From contig CAMCXF010000020.1 of assembly GCA_945883235.1 (NCBI GenBank), positions 1-51,273 on the forward strand: a DNA stretch of 51,273 bases. Reading direction: 5' to 3'. This document shows, in pieces, positions 25,046 through 34,374 of this stretch (within the stretch, counting starts at the first letter, position 1; the number at the start of each line of letters is the position of its first letter). Source of the stretch: Phenylobacterium deserti. GTDB lineage: Bacteria > Pseudomonadota > Alphaproteobacteria > Caulobacterales > Caulobacteraceae. Below the pieces are notes generated by a model, which was not told the origin of the DNA, made no database searches, and saw nothing but the letters and a program-made list of their open reading frames with translations. Both the position numbers and the translations under genes were made by a program.

Positions 25046-25663
25046 CTACGAGGCGTAAAATTCGACGACCAGGTTCGGCTCCATCTTCACCGGATAGGGC
25101 ACCTCCGCCAGGTCCGGGGCACGTACGAAGGTGGCGGCCATGCCCTTGACGTCGACGGTGATGTATTCCGGCGTGTCGCGCTCGCCCGACTGCAGGGCCT
25201 CAAGCACCAGAGCCATGTTCTTGGAGCGCTCACGTACCGAGACCACGTCGCCCGGCTTCACGCGATAGGAGGCGATGTTCACCCGGCTGCCGTTGACCAT
25301 CACGTGGCCGTGGTTGACGAACTGGCGCGCCGCGAACGGGGTCGGCACGAACTTGGCGCGGTAGACGATCGCATCCAGGCGAGATTCCAGCAGCGCGATC
25401 AGATTTTCCGAGGTGTTGCCCTTGCGGCTGGCAGCGTCCTTGTAGATGCGGACGAACTGCTTCTCGGTGATGTTGCCGTAGTAGCCTTTCAGCTTCTGCT
25501 TGGCGCGCAGCTGCAGGCCGAAATCGGAGACCTTCGACTTGCGGCGCTGGCCGTGCTGGCCGGGGCCGTAGGCGCGGGTGTTGATCGGGGACTTCGGGCG
25601 ACCCCAGATGTTTTCGCCCATCCGGCGGTCGAGTTTGTACTTGGCGCTGTGGCGCTTTGACAT
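25046..25663 (-). CDS. rpsD: 30S ribosomal protein S4
   Basis: A 205-residue S4, which binds 16S rRNA early in assembly of the small subunit. Recognisable: start [21 protein letters not shown], the [20 protein letters not shown] segment near residue 52 and the S4 RNA-binding domain [31 protein letters not shown] near residue 90. Length and sequence are normal. It is transcribed alone, as usual in Alphaproteobacteria, with a clear terminator. Confidence 0.98.
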   Translation of the reverse strand: MSKRHSAKYKLDRRMGENIWGRPKSPINTRAYGPGQHGQRRKSKVSDFGLQLRAKQKLKGYYGNITEKQFVRIYKDAASRKGNTSENLIALLESRLDAIVYRAKFVPTPFAARQFVNHGHVMVNGSRVNIASYRVKPGDVVSVRERSKNMALVLEALQSGERDTPEYITVDVKGMAATFVRAPDLAEVPYPVKMEPNLVVEFYAS

Positions 25664-25779
25664 CGTTAGCTCTCTGTTCGACGCGGGCCGGCGTCCCCTT
25701 GAAGAGAACGCGATTTCAACGGCGGCCTAGCATCACCCGTCATAGGTTTCCTGCCACGCGGGCGGACCCGGCGGCTGGA

Positions 25780-25799
25780 AGGCGGCGTCTATGCCGCCT
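25780..25799 (-). terminator. hairpin downstream of the SDR gene
   Basis: AGGCGGC / GCCGCCT stem with a 6-base loop, 13 bp after the SDR stop on the minus strand. Only TT follows the stem, so it is a modest terminator candidate. Confidence 0.45.
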
Positions 25800-25812
25800 G
25801 CACCCCTTCGAG

Positions 25813-26721
25813 TCAAGCAAGCGCCCCGGGTGCCACCTCGCGGAGCAGCGCCTCGCTGTCCTCCCAAATCCGGGCGCAGGCCGCGTCATCGCGGGCCAGC
25901 AATGACGGCGCGACGACCGGCAGCGTCACGCCCCGGACAGCGAAGTACGCGCCACGGACGGGTTCAGAGTCCGGAGACATGGCAAGGCCCGCCAGCAGAC
26001 GACCCGAGTTGGAAGGCGTGCTCACCCGGGGGCCCCGCGCCACGAGGGGGACTATATTGCGGAACAGGAAGCCCACCAGGCCGGGATAGTCCCGTGCCAG
26101 CCCGGTACCGGGTGTGAACCCCGGATCGAAGGCCGCGATGGACAGGTCGGGGTGCGTTTGCGAGGTCCGGCGCGCCAGCTCGCGGGCGGTCATCACATTG
26201 CACAGCTTCGAGGCCGAATAGGCTCGCAGCCCGGCCGTCATCCGGGATTTGTCCAGATCCGGGTCAGTCTCGGGATAGGCCAGCCGCCGGGCGTCCGCGT
26301 GCCGGGGTGACGGAACCCGGGTCCCTTCTTCCGGATCGTGGGTCCCGCTTGAAGTGAGCACGATCCGGCCGCCCGGGGCCATCCGCCCCAGGAGCCGGCG
26401 GACCAGCAGATAGTGCGCCAGGTGGTTGGCGGCGAAGGAGATATCGAGGCCCTGGGCGCTGCTCAGGCCGTTCAAATTCTGCAGGCCAGCATTGAGGAGC
26501 AGGACGTCGACCGGCGGCCCCGCCTCCACCCCCAGCGCGAAGGCCCGCACCGAGTACAGGTCGCCAAGGTCCAGATGGGACAGTTGCGCCGATCCCGCCA
26601 AGGCGGCGGGTGCCGCCGAGGGCGAGCGGGCGCCGATCACCATCGTCGCGCCTGCCGCAATAAGCTGCTGAGCCGCGACCAGTCCGATCCCGGCGGTCGC
26701 CCCGGTCATGACGATATACAT
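25813..26721 (-). CDS. short-chain dehydrogenase/reductase
   Basis: A 302-residue SDR of the retinol dehydrogenase/WW-oxidoreductase-like type. The cofactor motif TGATAGIG is at residues 6-13, NAGLQ near residue 77 matches the NAG motif, and the catalytic YSASK is near residue 170. It oxidises or reduces an unknown alcohol/ketone with NAD(P). GAGGAT provides the ribosome binding site. A 24-bp palindrome lies 11 bp upstream of its ATG, next to the TetR regulator gene, so it is the probable target of that regulator. Confidence 0.9.
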   Translation of the reverse strand: MYIVMTGATAGIGLVAAQQLIAAGATMVIGARSPSAAPAALAGSAQLSHLDLGDLYSVRAFALGVEAGPPVDVLLLNAGLQNLNGLSSAQGLDISFAANHLAHYLLVRRLLGRMAPGGRIVLTSSGTHDPEEGTRVPSPRHADARRLAYPETDPDLDKSRMTAGLRAYSASKLCNVMTARELARRTSQTHPDLSIAAFDPGFTPGTGLARDYPGLVGFLFRNIVPLVARGPRVSTPSNSGRLLAGLAMSPDSEPVRGAYFAVRGVTLPVVAPSLLARDDAACARIWEDSEALLREVAPGALA

Positions 26722-26731
26722 GGCATCCTCG

Positions 26732-26755
26732 ATTGGGTTGGTTGACCAACCAAAT
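26732..26755. promoter_or_regulatory. 24-bp near-palindrome, likely TetR operator
   Basis: Core GGTTGGT-TG-ACCAACC, with flanking ATT/AAT also symmetric: 20 of 24 positions are self-complementary. It lies between the TetR gene and the start of the SDR gene, where bound repressor would block SDR transcription. TTGGTTGACCAACC-like sites are typical for TetR regulators beside dehydrogenase genes. Confidence 0.8.
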
Positions 26756-26776
26756 GCAACACAACAAATGACGCGG

Positions 26777-27394
26777 TCAAGTGTCCGCGAGCCACCCGCG
26801 CGCCGCAGCTTCCATGATGTCGCCGGCCGCTTCTACGGGAAACGCAGGGTTGGACAGCCAGGACAGCATGAGCCCGTCGAAGGCACCCTTGAGCGTTGCG
26901 GCAAGTTCGAGGTCCCGGGCCGCGGCCACATCGCGCCCCCGCGCCGCCGCGAACGTCAGGGCCGTCTCAGCGATCGCGACACCGTTGAGTTCCCGGAGGA
27001 TCGCAGCCAGAGGCGGATGCGTCAGGGCCCGGACGGCGAAGGCGAGTCTGGCGCGGTAGAAATCCGTATCCTTGGTCGCGGTATCGCGCGCCTCGACGAA
27101 GAAGGCCTCGATCTGGTCCTCCTGTCTCGTGGCCGCCCGCCGCGCCCGAACGCGATCCAGGTATTCATCCAAAGCCTGCCGCAGGGCCGCCTCCAGAAGG
27201 GCGTCCTTGTTCGGGAAGTGATAGTGGGTGAGGCCGGACGTCACCCCCGCCTCGGCGGCGATGGACTTGACGCTGGCCGCCTCCAGACCATCCCGCGCCA
27301 CAACCACGAACGCGGCCGCGATCAGGCGCTCGCGCGTCGAAGCATCCTTCATCGAAGGGGCCGATAGGCCGGTCTGTCGCACAGGCTGCGGCAT
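26777..27394 (-). CDS. TetR family transcriptional regulator
   Basis: A 205-residue repressor. The N-terminal helix-turn-helix spans about residues 21-66 (RERLIAAAFVVVARDGLEAA, then IAAEAGVTSGLTHYHFPNKDALLEAA), followed by an all-helical ligand-binding domain. I chose the Met four bases after the upstream DUF1254 stop; a Met 14 codons later is possible. It probably binds the palindrome just downstream and controls the SDR gene; whether it also controls the operon it ends is unknown. The ligand is not apparent. Confidence 0.9.
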   Translation of the reverse strand: MPQPVRQTGLSAPSMKDASTRERLIAAAFVVVARDGLEAASVKSIAAEAGVTSGLTHYHFPNKDALLEAALRQALDEYLDRVRARRAATRQEDQIEAFFVEARDTATKDTDFYRARLAFAVRALTHPPLAAILRELNGVAIAETALTFAAARGRDVAAARDLELAATLKGAFDGLMLSWLSNPAFPVEAAGDIMEAAARGWLADT

Positions 27395-27398
27395 AGTC

Positions 27399-28724
27399 TC
27401 AGCCAGCCTGGATCGCCGGGAGCCGATAGCGGCCATCCAGGAATTCCGGCCGCGGCAGATAGGCCCGGAAGCTCAGCGTGAATGGCCCCGACGCGGGCGC
27501 CGGCAGCCAGTTGGCCGAGCGGTCGCCGCCAGGATCGGCGCGCGAGATCCAGATATCCAGCGAATCGTCCGCGTTGGTCTTCAGCCCCGGCGTACGGTCG
27601 CCGATCGAGTAGCGCCGGATCGGGTTCTCTACGAGGAAGAATTGCCCGTCGGGCGTAGCCTCGTACATCGTCAGCGACCAGAAGGCGTCGACGGCTGGAA
27701 GCTGGCCGGCGGGGAAACTCAGCCGATAGGGCCCCTCGCCAGTGAACATCCGCCCCCGGTCGCCCATCGGGTTCATGTACATTGCTTCGGCCGGCGGGAG
27801 GGCAGCCAGCCCTGCCAAGGCCACAGCTGCGCGAAAAGCATAGTCCTGATTGAAGTCGCCAAGGGTGCTGCGTGGATAGCTCCAGCCCTGCACCCCGCCG
27901 CCGACCCGGAGCGCCTGCATGGCCCGGCGAGCGTCGGCGACGCCAGCGTCAATCTGGGCGACCGACGCGGCATCAAGGCGCGTCGGATCGAAGCCACCCT
28001 GCGCTGTGAGGCCCAGAGGCGAAATGCGCGCGAACAGGGCCCCGTCCGTGGCCGGTGGCGGGTTGGACTTCAGGAGCGCAGCCACGGAGGCGAAGTACTC
28101 CAGCGCCGGCGCACTCCGCGCCGCGAAGGCCGGTGGAGCCACGCCCTTCGGTCCGGTCAGACCGAGAGCGGCCTGCAGCCTTTGCACCGCGGGCAGGTCA
28201 TCCTGCCCGTCCACCAACGTCCGCGCCAGCAGCCAGCCCTGCGGAGTCTCCAGTCGCACCACGTTGGGGCCCGACCCGGACTGTCCGGGACCGACGATCG
28301 TGTAGCGCCCGCCCGCCCCGCCGGACGTCCGGGTGCCCAGGACGAAGTTGTTGTCCGTGAACATACTCATGCCCGCTACCGAGATGTATCGCTCGCCAGT
28401 CGACGGGATGGTCAGGGTTACCGGACCCTGGCTCAGGTCCAGCCAGGCGCTGGAATAAAGTGTGTCATTGTTCGGCGCGGTCACGGCGCGGGACTGTGGG
28501 CCAGCGAGCTTGCGTGTATGGCCAAAACGGTTGAGCCCGGCAGGCTGACCGCCCCGCCCGGACAAAGCGCGCCCCCGCGTCGTCGCCATCTCGATCAGCG
28601 GCAGGCCGTAGAGCCACGCCTCGCGCGCCGCGTCCTTGAGGCTGGAGGGTGCTGGAAGAGCTCGATTGGTCGACGCCAAAGCGAGGCCCGCTGCAGCAGA
28701 AATCATCAAATCGCGTCGATTCAT
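27399..28724 (-). CDS. DUF1254/DUF1214 protein with Tat-like signal
   Basis: A 441-residue protein of the DUF1254 (N-terminal) plus DUF1214 (C-terminal) family, whose biochemical role is unknown. The N-terminal MNRRDLMISAAAGLALAS is a twin-arginine-type export signal. DUF1254 landmarks are AWLYGLPLIEMATTR and TAPNNDTLYSSAWLDLS; DUF1214 landmarks are FWSLTMYEATPDGQFF, YSIGDRTPGL and ANWLPAP. ATG 28724 has AGGA upstream; a GTG at 28742 overlapping the previous stop is an alternative. It is a tandem paralogue of the next gene upstream, differing most obviously by having an export signal. Confidence 0.88.
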   Translation of the reverse strand: MNRRDLMISAAAGLALASTNRALPAPSSLKDAAREAWLYGLPLIEMATTRGRALSGRGGQPAGLNRFGHTRKLAGPQSRAVTAPNNDTLYSSAWLDLSQGPVTLTIPSTGERYISVAGMSMFTDNNFVLGTRTSGGAGGRYTIVGPGQSGSGPNVVRLETPQGWLLARTLVDGQDDLPAVQRLQAALGLTGPKGVAPPAFAARSAPALEYFASVAALLKSNPPPATDGALFARISPLGLTAQGGFDPTRLDAASVAQIDAGVADARRAMQALRVGGGVQGWSYPRSTLGDFNQDYAFRAAVALAGLAALPPAEAMYMNPMGDRGRMFTGEGPYRLSFPAGQLPAVDAFWSLTMYEATPDGQFFLVENPIRRYSIGDRTPGLKTNADDSLDIWISRADPGGDRSANWLPAPASGPFTLSFRAYLPRPEFLDGRYRLPAIQAG

Positions 28725-28738
28725 GGTTGGTCCTGCAT

Positions 28739-29977
28739 TCACGCTGCTCTGACGGCCGGGAGGCGATAGCGCCCCTCCAGCAGCTCGGGTTTTGGCAGAT
28801 AGGCGCGCATGGTCAGTGCGAACGGGCCTGCCGGGGCGGGCAGCCAGTTGGCGGACTGCTCGCCGCCAGGGTCTTCGTGGCCGATCCAGATGTCCAGCGA
28901 CCTGTCGGCATTGTGCTGTAGGCCAGGCGTGCGGTCGCCGATGGCGTAGCGGCTCAGGGGGTTATCGGCGAAGAAGAACTGGCCGTCCTCGGTCGCTTCG
29001 TAGAGGCTCAGCGACCAGAACGAATTGACCGGAAGGTGACCGTCCGCCGCGAAGTGCAGCCGCCAGGCCTTGGTCCCGTCGAACAGATCTCCAGGCTCCG
29101 GGCCCTCGGCGCGCATATACGCCGCCTCGGCCGGGGGCAGCGCTGCCAGGCCCGAAAGAGCGATGGCCCCGCGGAAGGCGTAGTCCTGATCGAAATCCCC
29201 CAGCCGGGGGCCAGGATAGGACCAACCCTCCACATACTCCCCGCCGCCCAGGCCGCCGGTGCGAACAGCCGCGCGTCCGTCTGCCAGTCCGGCCTCGATG
29301 TCAGCGATCTGGGATGTAGAAAACTGCGCGGGATCAAACCCCTCCAGCAGGCCCAGCGGTGCCATTTCCCTAAGCATCTTCAGGTCCGTCAGCGGCGGAG
29401 GATTGGCCGCCATCAGGGCCGTCGCGCCGGACAGGTACTCCGCCCAGGGCGCGGAACGCGCTGCGTATGGACCCGGCATGTCGCATGCCGGACCCTGCAT
29501 CGAAAGTTCGGCCTGAACCCGACGCGCGGCGTCCAGATCGTGCGGCCCGTCCACCAAGATCCGGGCCAGCGCCCAGACATGGTTGGTCGGCGCGCGGATC
29601 GTGTTCCAGCCCTCGGCCGCCTCCCCCGGTCCCACCAGCCGAAACGTCGCGCTGTCAGGACCCGTTGTCCGGGTCCCCAGGATGGCAAAGTTGTTGGTGT
29701 AGGCGTCCATCAGCGCCAGCGAGAAGTACCGCTCGCCCGTCACTGGCAGGGTGATCATCACGGGCCCTGCCGACAGGTCGATCTGGGCGGTGGAGTAGAG
29801 GGTGTCGTTGTTGGGCATGGTGACGGCCCGGTGTTTGTGATTGGCCAGGTTCCGGACATGGGCAAACACCCCCATCTTGTGCCCTAGCGCTTGCGTCCGC
29901 TGACGCGTGGTAGCGATTTCCACCAGCGGCAAGGTGTAGATGAACGCCGCCCGCGCAGCGGTTCTCAGGTCTGTCAC
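28739..29977 (-). CDS. DUF1254/DUF1214 protein without signal peptide
   Basis: A 412-residue tandem paralogue of the neighbouring DUF1254/DUF1214 protein, with the same landmarks (AFIYTLPLVEIATTRQR, MPNNDTLYSTAQIDLS, FWSLSLYEATEDGQFF, RYAIGDRTPGL, ANWLPAP). The family's function is not established. The start is a GTG that overlaps the stop of the upstream monooxygenase gene (GTGA), leaving no room for a signal peptide, so this copy is predicted to be cytoplasmic. An open frame continues 22 codons upstream but inside the other gene. Confidence 0.85.
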   Translation of the reverse strand: MTDLRTAARAAFIYTLPLVEIATTRQRTQALGHKMGVFAHVRNLANHKHRAVTMPNNDTLYSTAQIDLSAGPVMITLPVTGERYFSLALMDAYTNNFAILGTRTTGPDSATFRLVGPGEAAEGWNTIRAPTNHVWALARILVDGPHDLDAARRVQAELSMQGPACDMPGPYAARSAPWAEYLSGATALMAANPPPLTDLKMLREMAPLGLLEGFDPAQFSTSQIADIEAGLADGRAAVRTGGLGGGEYVEGWSYPGPRLGDFDQDYAFRGAIALSGLAALPPAEAAYMRAEGPEPGDLFDGTKAWRLHFAADGHLPVNSFWSLSLYEATEDGQFFFADNPLSRYAIGDRTPGLQHNADRSLDIWIGHEDPGGEQSANWLPAPAGPFALTMRAYLPKPELLEGRYRLPAVRAA

Positions 29978-31059
29978 GCGCTTAACCCTCGCCCTGTTCG
30001 AACTGCCAGCTCGGCGGCGATGTGACCCGCTTCTGCCCACCACTGCCGCACCAAATCTGCCGCCCGCCCCGGTCGCGCTAAGGTCACCCCCTGCCCGGCC
30101 CAGAGCGAGATCATCCCGGGGTCATCGGCCTGGGTGGCGGCAGCACGCAGTGGCTGGGTCAACCGGTTCTGCACAGGATAGTCCGGGACGTCGTCCTGCA
30201 CCCCATGCATCAAACGCATGAACCGGTTCTCGATGCCGCGGGCGTAGCGGCCCGTAAAGGCGCGCGTCAGGCGGGTGGGCTCGTCGCCGACACCGATGAC
30301 CGCGCGGCGCCAAGGCACGGAGGTCACGGCCTCATCAGCGAGCAGGAACGCCGTGCCCATCTGGACCGCTGACGCGCCAAGGGCCAAGGCAGCGGCGACG
30401 CCGCGTCCGTCCATGATTCCGCCGGCGGCGATCACCGGCAGTTGGGTAGCGGCGCAGATTGTGGAGACCAGCGCGATGGTTCCCACCAGGCTGGCGTCGA
30501 TATCACCCAGGAAGTGGCTGCGATGCCCGCCTGCCTCAACACCCTGCGCGCACACCCCATCGGCACCGACATCCGCCCAGGCTCGTGCCTCGGCAACCGT
30601 GGTCGCGGTCCCGACGACATAGGTCCCGGCCGCTTGCAGCGCAGCGACCTGCGGCCGAGTCAGGACGGAAAAGGCGAAGGTCGCCACCGGTGGCCCCGCA
30701 GCGGTCAAAGCCCCCAGCTGGGCTTCAAAGTTGGGCGCGAACTGGTTCGGTGTCGCGGGCACGATCGCACCCAGCTCAGTATACCATGGGGCGAGCCGAT
30801 CCAACGCCAGCTGAACCTCAGCGAGATCGGGCGAGGCGGCAGGTGCCATCAGCAGGTTCACAGCAAATGGCGCGTCGGTTGCCTCCCGCATCGCGGCGAC
30901 GGCCGGCCCGATCTCGGCGGGCGCGAGTACTCCGGCCGCCAGAGTTCCCATGCCGCCTGCACCACTGATGGCCAGGGCCAGTGCGTCCGTCGAGGCCCCC
31001 ACCATCGGCGCCTGGATGATCGGGATCGGCAACGATCGGAGCAGATCGGCGAAGCTCAT
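29974..31059 (-). CDS. nitronate monooxygenase-like flavoprotein
   Basis: A 361-residue TIM-barrel FMN enzyme of the nitronate monooxygenase (2-nitropropane dioxygenase) family. Seen: PIIQAPMVGASTDALALAISGAGGMGTLA near residue 12, the flavin-binding GVCAQGVEAGGHRSHF near residue 175 and IAAGGIMDGRGVAAALALGASAVQMGTAFL near residue 216. Enzymes of this family detoxify propionate-3-nitronate or act on enoyl compounds. The ATG shares one base with the trmJ stop (TGATG), and its own stop overlaps the next start, so it is translationally coupled on both sides. Confidence 0.9.
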   Translation of the reverse strand: MSFADLLRSLPIPIIQAPMVGASTDALALAISGAGGMGTLAAGVLAPAEIGPAVAAMREATDAPFAVNLLMAPAASPDLAEVQLALDRLAPWYTELGAIVPATPNQFAPNFEAQLGALTAAGPPVATFAFSVLTRPQVAALQAAGTYVVGTATTVAEARAWADVGADGVCAQGVEAGGHRSHFLGDIDASLVGTIALVSTICAATQLPVIAAGGIMDGRGVAAALALGASAVQMGTAFLLADEAVTSVPWRRAVIGVGDEPTRLTRAFTGRYARGIENRFMRLMHGVQDDVPDYPVQNRLTQPLRAAATQADDPGMISLWAGQGVTLARPGRAADLVRQWWAEAGHIAAELAVRTGRGLSA

Positions 31060-31844
31060 CAATCTTCGACTCGCTCCGCTCGCTGCTTCGCCAGTTTGGC
31101 CAGCACCCGCCCACGCCCACGTGATAGCGCGGTAACGACGCCGCGCAAGGTGCGAACCTCCTGCTCCGACAACCGCCCCTTGCCCAGCGCCGAGCGCAGG
31201 TTCAACACCATGGATGGGCGCTTGTCAGGCGGGTGAAAAAAACCGGCTCCATCCAGCTCACGCTCCAAGTGTTCGAACAGCCCCAGCATCGCCGCACCGT
31301 CGGCCGTGGGCGAGTGTTCCCGGAAAATCGCGGGCGCGGTGTTGTCCAGCGTCGTTCGCCACTCATAGGCGTTGATCGCGACGGCCTGGGCCAGGTTCAG
31401 AGACTTGAAAGCCGGATCGATGGGGATCGTCACCACCGCCTGGCAGAGGGCGATATCGGTGGTCTCCAGCCCGGCGCGTTCACCGCCGAACAACAGGCCG
31501 ATGCGCTCGCCACGACGTGACGCCTCATTTAGCTCCGCCGCCCCTGCGCGGGGTGTCAGGATCGGCAATTGCAACTCTCTGGGGCGCGCCGTCGTTGCAA
31601 ACACAAGCTGCAGGTCGGCGATGGCCTCGGAGACCGATCCAATCACCCGGGCCGCGTTCAACAGTCCTTCTGCACCCGCCGCCAGCGGCCAGGCGCGTTC
31701 CTGGGGCCAACCGTCCCGGGGACTTACGAGGCGCAATTCAGAGAGTCCGAAATTCGCCATGACCCGAGCTACGGCACCGATGTTTTCAGCCATTTGCGGC
31801 GCATTCAGGATAATGACAGGTGCCAAAGGCAGATGCTCGACCAT
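31059..31844 (-). CDS. trmJ: tRNA 2'-O-methyltransferase TrmJ-like
   Basis: A 261-residue SPOUT-class methyltransferase that probably methylates the ribose of position 32 in tRNAs. The deep-knot motifs are visible: ILNAPQMAENIGAVARVMANFG near residue 12, LLFGGERAGL near residue 117 and IPIDPAFKSLNLAQAVAI near residue 139. The roughly 80-residue C-terminal extension is typical of TrmJ. First gene of a five-gene overlapping set. Its start region faces the divergent beta-lactamase gene with only 28 bp between. Confidence 0.88.
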   Translation of the reverse strand: MVEHLPLAPVIILNAPQMAENIGAVARVMANFGLSELRLVSPRDGWPQERAWPLAAGAEGLLNAARVIGSVSEAIADLQLVFATTARPRELQLPILTPRAGAAELNEASRRGERIGLLFGGERAGLETTDIALCQAVVTIPIDPAFKSLNLAQAVAINAYEWRTTLDNTAPAIFREHSPTADGAAMLGLFEHLERELDGAGFFHPPDKRPSMVLNLRSALGKGRLSEQEVRTLRGVVTALSRGRGRVLAKLAKQRAERVED

Positions 31845-31872
31845 GTGGCGTTTAAAGAAGGCACGCTGCCAT

Positions 31873-32901
31873 ATGGCAACCCTCGACCGTCGAAGCCTGC
31901 TGGCAGCAGCACCTTTTGGACTGCTGGTCGCCTGTCAGGCAAAGGTGCCGATGGCGGCCTCCACCACGCCTCCCATTGATTTGACAGGGTTCGAGACGAA
32001 GGTTCAGGCCATCGCCGGAGACGCCAGGCCGGGGGTGCTCGGCGTCGGGCTGATGAACCTGGAGAGTGGCGAAAGCTATCTGTTCAACGACGACAGGCCG
32101 TTTCCGATGCAGAGCGTGTTCAAGCTGTTGCTGGGTGCCGCGGTATTGAGCGAGGTTGATGCCGCAAAACTCGGTCTGGACGAACGCTTCAGTCTTGAAG
32201 ACATCCAGTTGTCACCGCAGCACTCGCCGATCGCCACCGCTTGGCAGGCCCGCCGGGAGTACAGCACCCAGGAGCTCCTGGAGTCCTGTGTCGTCGGCGG
32301 TGACAATACCGCCACTGACGTCCTCATGAAGCGCATCAGCGGTCCAGGTGCCGTGACCGCCTGGTTGACATCCAAGGCGCTGACCGGCCTGCGGGTCGAT
32401 CGCTATGAGCGGGAGTTGCAGCCCGAGGCCAATGGCATGGCGACGTTTCGCCCCGCCTGGCGCGACGCTGCGGTCTATGACGCGGTCCGTAGCAAGGTCC
32501 CGGCGACGCAGCGTCTGGCGGCCATGCGCGCCTATATGGCCGACCCCCGCGACACCGCGACACCACGCGGCATTTTGGAGTTCCTGCAGAAGCTTCACCG
32601 CCAGGACCTTCTGTCGCCCGCCTCAACCGAGCGACTGCGCGGTATGATGGTCAGAACGCTCAGCGCACCGAATCGCCTGCGGGCCGGCTTGCCCGCCGAC
32701 GATGTCCTGGCGCACCGCACGGGTTCCAGTGGATTTCATGTTGGCCTTCGTCCGGCCTGCAACGATGTGGGAATCTTCACCCTGGCCGACCGGCGCGCCT
32801 ATGCCATCGTCACATTCCTCTCGGGTTCAACCATCGAGGACGACGACAGTGACGCCTTGATCGCCCGCGTGGCAGCCGCCGCAGTGGATACGATCAACTA
32901 G
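31873..32901 (+). CDS. class A beta-lactamase-like lipoprotein with variant motifs
   Basis: A 342-residue class A beta-lactamase-fold protein. The N-terminus combines a twin-arginine motif (DRRSLL) with a lipobox (LVAC, Cys21), so it is probably a membrane-anchored periplasmic lipoprotein. Motifs: SVFK at 81-84 (Ser70-x-x-Lys); GGDN at 142-145 where SDN is expected, so Ser130 is Gly; RYERELQ at 177-183 for the omega loop, keeping Glu166 but with Gln at 170; HRTG at 281-284 for KTG, as in carbenicillinases. Whether it hydrolyses beta-lactams is uncertain. The ATG at 31873 is preferred; an upstream ATG at 31843 overlaps trmJ's start. Confidence 0.85.
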   Translation: MATLDRRSLLAAAPFGLLVACQAKVPMAASTTPPIDLTGFETKVQAIAGDARPGVLGVGLMNLESGESYLFNDDRPFPMQSVFKLLLGAAVLSEVDAAKLGLDERFSLEDIQLSPQHSPIATAWQARREYSTQELLESCVVGGDNTATDVLMKRISGPGAVTAWLTSKALTGLRVDRYERELQPEANGMATFRPAWRDAAVYDAVRSKVPATQRLAAMRAYMADPRDTATPRGILEFLQKLHRQDLLSPASTERLRGMMVRTLSAPNRLRAGLPADDVLAHRTGSSGFHVGLRPACNDVGIFTLADRRAYAIVTFLSGSTIEDDDSDALIARVAAAAVDTIN

Positions 32902-32981
32902 ACACGGCGCAGAGCCTTTGCGTTGGCGCATCCGACGGCTATACGGCCTCAAACACATGTCGCCCGGAGCGCCTGCCCCTC

Positions 32982-34196
32982 ATGGCCAAGATCAAAGTCG
33001 CCAATCCTGTCGTAGACCTCGACGGGGACGAGATGACCCGAATCATCTGGAAGTGGATCAAGGACAAATTGATCTTCCCCTTCGTGGACCTCGAGATCGA
33101 GTACTACGATCTGGGCATGGAAAACCGCGACGCCACCGATGACAAGGTGACGATCGAGGCGGCGGAGGCCATCAAAAAGCACGGCGTCGGCGTCAAATGC
33201 GCCACCATCACCCCGGACGAAGCCCGGGTGAAGGAGTTTGGCCTCAAACAGATGTGGAAGTCGCCCAACGGCACGATCCGCAACATTCTGGGCGGCGTCG
33301 TCTTCCGCGAGCCGATCATCTGCCAGAATGTGCCCCGGCTGGTGCCCGGCTGGACCAAGCCGATCATCATCGGTCGCCACGCCTATGGCGACCAGTACCG
33401 CGCCACCGACTTCCTGGTACCGGGCCCCGGCACCATGACGCTGACCTGGAAGGGCGACAACGGCGAGACCATCGAGCGCGAGGTGTTCAAATATCCCACC
33501 GCCGGCGTGGCCCTGGCCATGTACAACCTTGATGATTCGATCCGCGACTTCGCCAACGCCAGCTTCGCCTACGCGCTGGCACGGAAGTATCCGCTCTACC
33601 TCTCCACAAAAAACACGATCCTCAAGGCCTATGATGGCCGCTTCAAGGACATCTTCCAGGAGGTCTATGACGCCTCCTTCGCCGATCAATTCAAGGCAGC
33701 GGGCCTGATCTACGAACACCGGTTGATCGACGACATGGTGGCGTCGGCGATGAAGTGGTCGGGTGGCTACGTCTGGGCCTGCAAGAACTACGACGGCGAT
33801 GTCCAGTCCGACACCGTGGCCCAGGGCTTCGGCTCGCTGGGCCTGATGACCTCGGTGCTGATCACGCCCGACGGCAAGACCATGGAAGCCGAGGCCGCCC
33901 ACGGCACCGTCACCCGCCACTATCGCCAGCACCAGAAGGGCGAGAGCACGTCCACCAACTCCATCGCCTCGATCTTTGCCTGGACGCAGGGGCTGAAGCA
34001 CCGTGCCATGCTGGACGGCAATGCCGAACTCGATCGGTTCGCCGATATTCTGGAGAAGGTTTGCGTCTCCACCGTCGAAAGCGGCTCCATGACCAAGGAC
34101 CTGGCGCTGTTGGTCGGCGACACCCAGGGGTGGCTTACCACCGAGGGCTTCCTCGACAAGGTAGCGGCAAACCTGGCAAAGGAACTGGCGGCCTAG
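32982..34196 (+). CDS. icd: NADP-dependent isocitrate dehydrogenase (eukaryotic-like type)
   Basis: A 404-residue homodimeric-type isocitrate dehydrogenase that oxidises isocitrate to 2-oxoglutarate in the citric acid cycle. Seen: [16 protein letters not shown] near residue 6, [12 protein letters not shown] near residue 94, the NADP/metal region [13 protein letters not shown] near residue 281 and [17 protein letters not shown] near residue 304. This type is standard in Alphaproteobacteria. It ends in a strong terminator. Confidence 0.97.
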   Translation: MAKIKVANPVVDLDGDEMTRIIWKWIKDKLIFPFVDLEIEYYDLGMENRDATDDKVTIEAAEAIKKHGVGVKCATITPDEARVKEFGLKQMWKSPNGTIRNILGGVVFREPIICQNVPRLVPGWTKPIIIGRHAYGDQYRATDFLVPGPGTMTLTWKGDNGETIEREVFKYPTAGVALAMYNLDDSIRDFANASFAYALARKYPLYLSTKNTILKAYDGRFKDIFQEVYDASFADQFKAAGLIYEHRLIDDMVASAMKWSGGYVWACKNYDGDVQSDTVAQGFGSLGLMTSVLITPDGKTMEAEAAHGTVTRHYRQHQKGESTSTNSIASIFAWTQGLKHRAMLDGNAELDRFADILEKVCVSTVESGSMTKDLALLVGDTQGWLTTEGFLDKVAANLAKELAA

Positions 34197-34222
34197 TCGC
34201 AACGAGAATAATGCAGGTCTCG

Positions 34223-34251
34223 AACGCTGCGGATCATGACCGCGGCGTTTT
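34223..34251 (+). terminator. icd terminator
   Basis: A 10-bp stem AACGCTGCGG / CCGCGGCGTT (one G-T pair) with a 7-base loop, followed by TTGCGTTTGG. It lies 26 bp after the icd stop. Confidence 0.8.
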
Positions 34252-34374
34252 GCGTTTGGTCGGCGTGTCGTTTCGGGCGGCGTCCAACGACCTTGAATCT
34301 CGGCCAAGGCGTGCTTAGTTCTTGTTTTGTTTCCGCGTAGCGATAGATTGCGGCTTCAGATCGGAGGACATCGA

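Noticed and set aside
27228..28769. 513-codon plus-strand open frame
   Set aside because: Antisense to the DUF1254 and TetR genes; Arg/Pro/Gly-rich, no recognisable domain.
32949..34307. 452-codon minus-strand open frame
   Set aside because: Mirror of icd, which is unmistakable.
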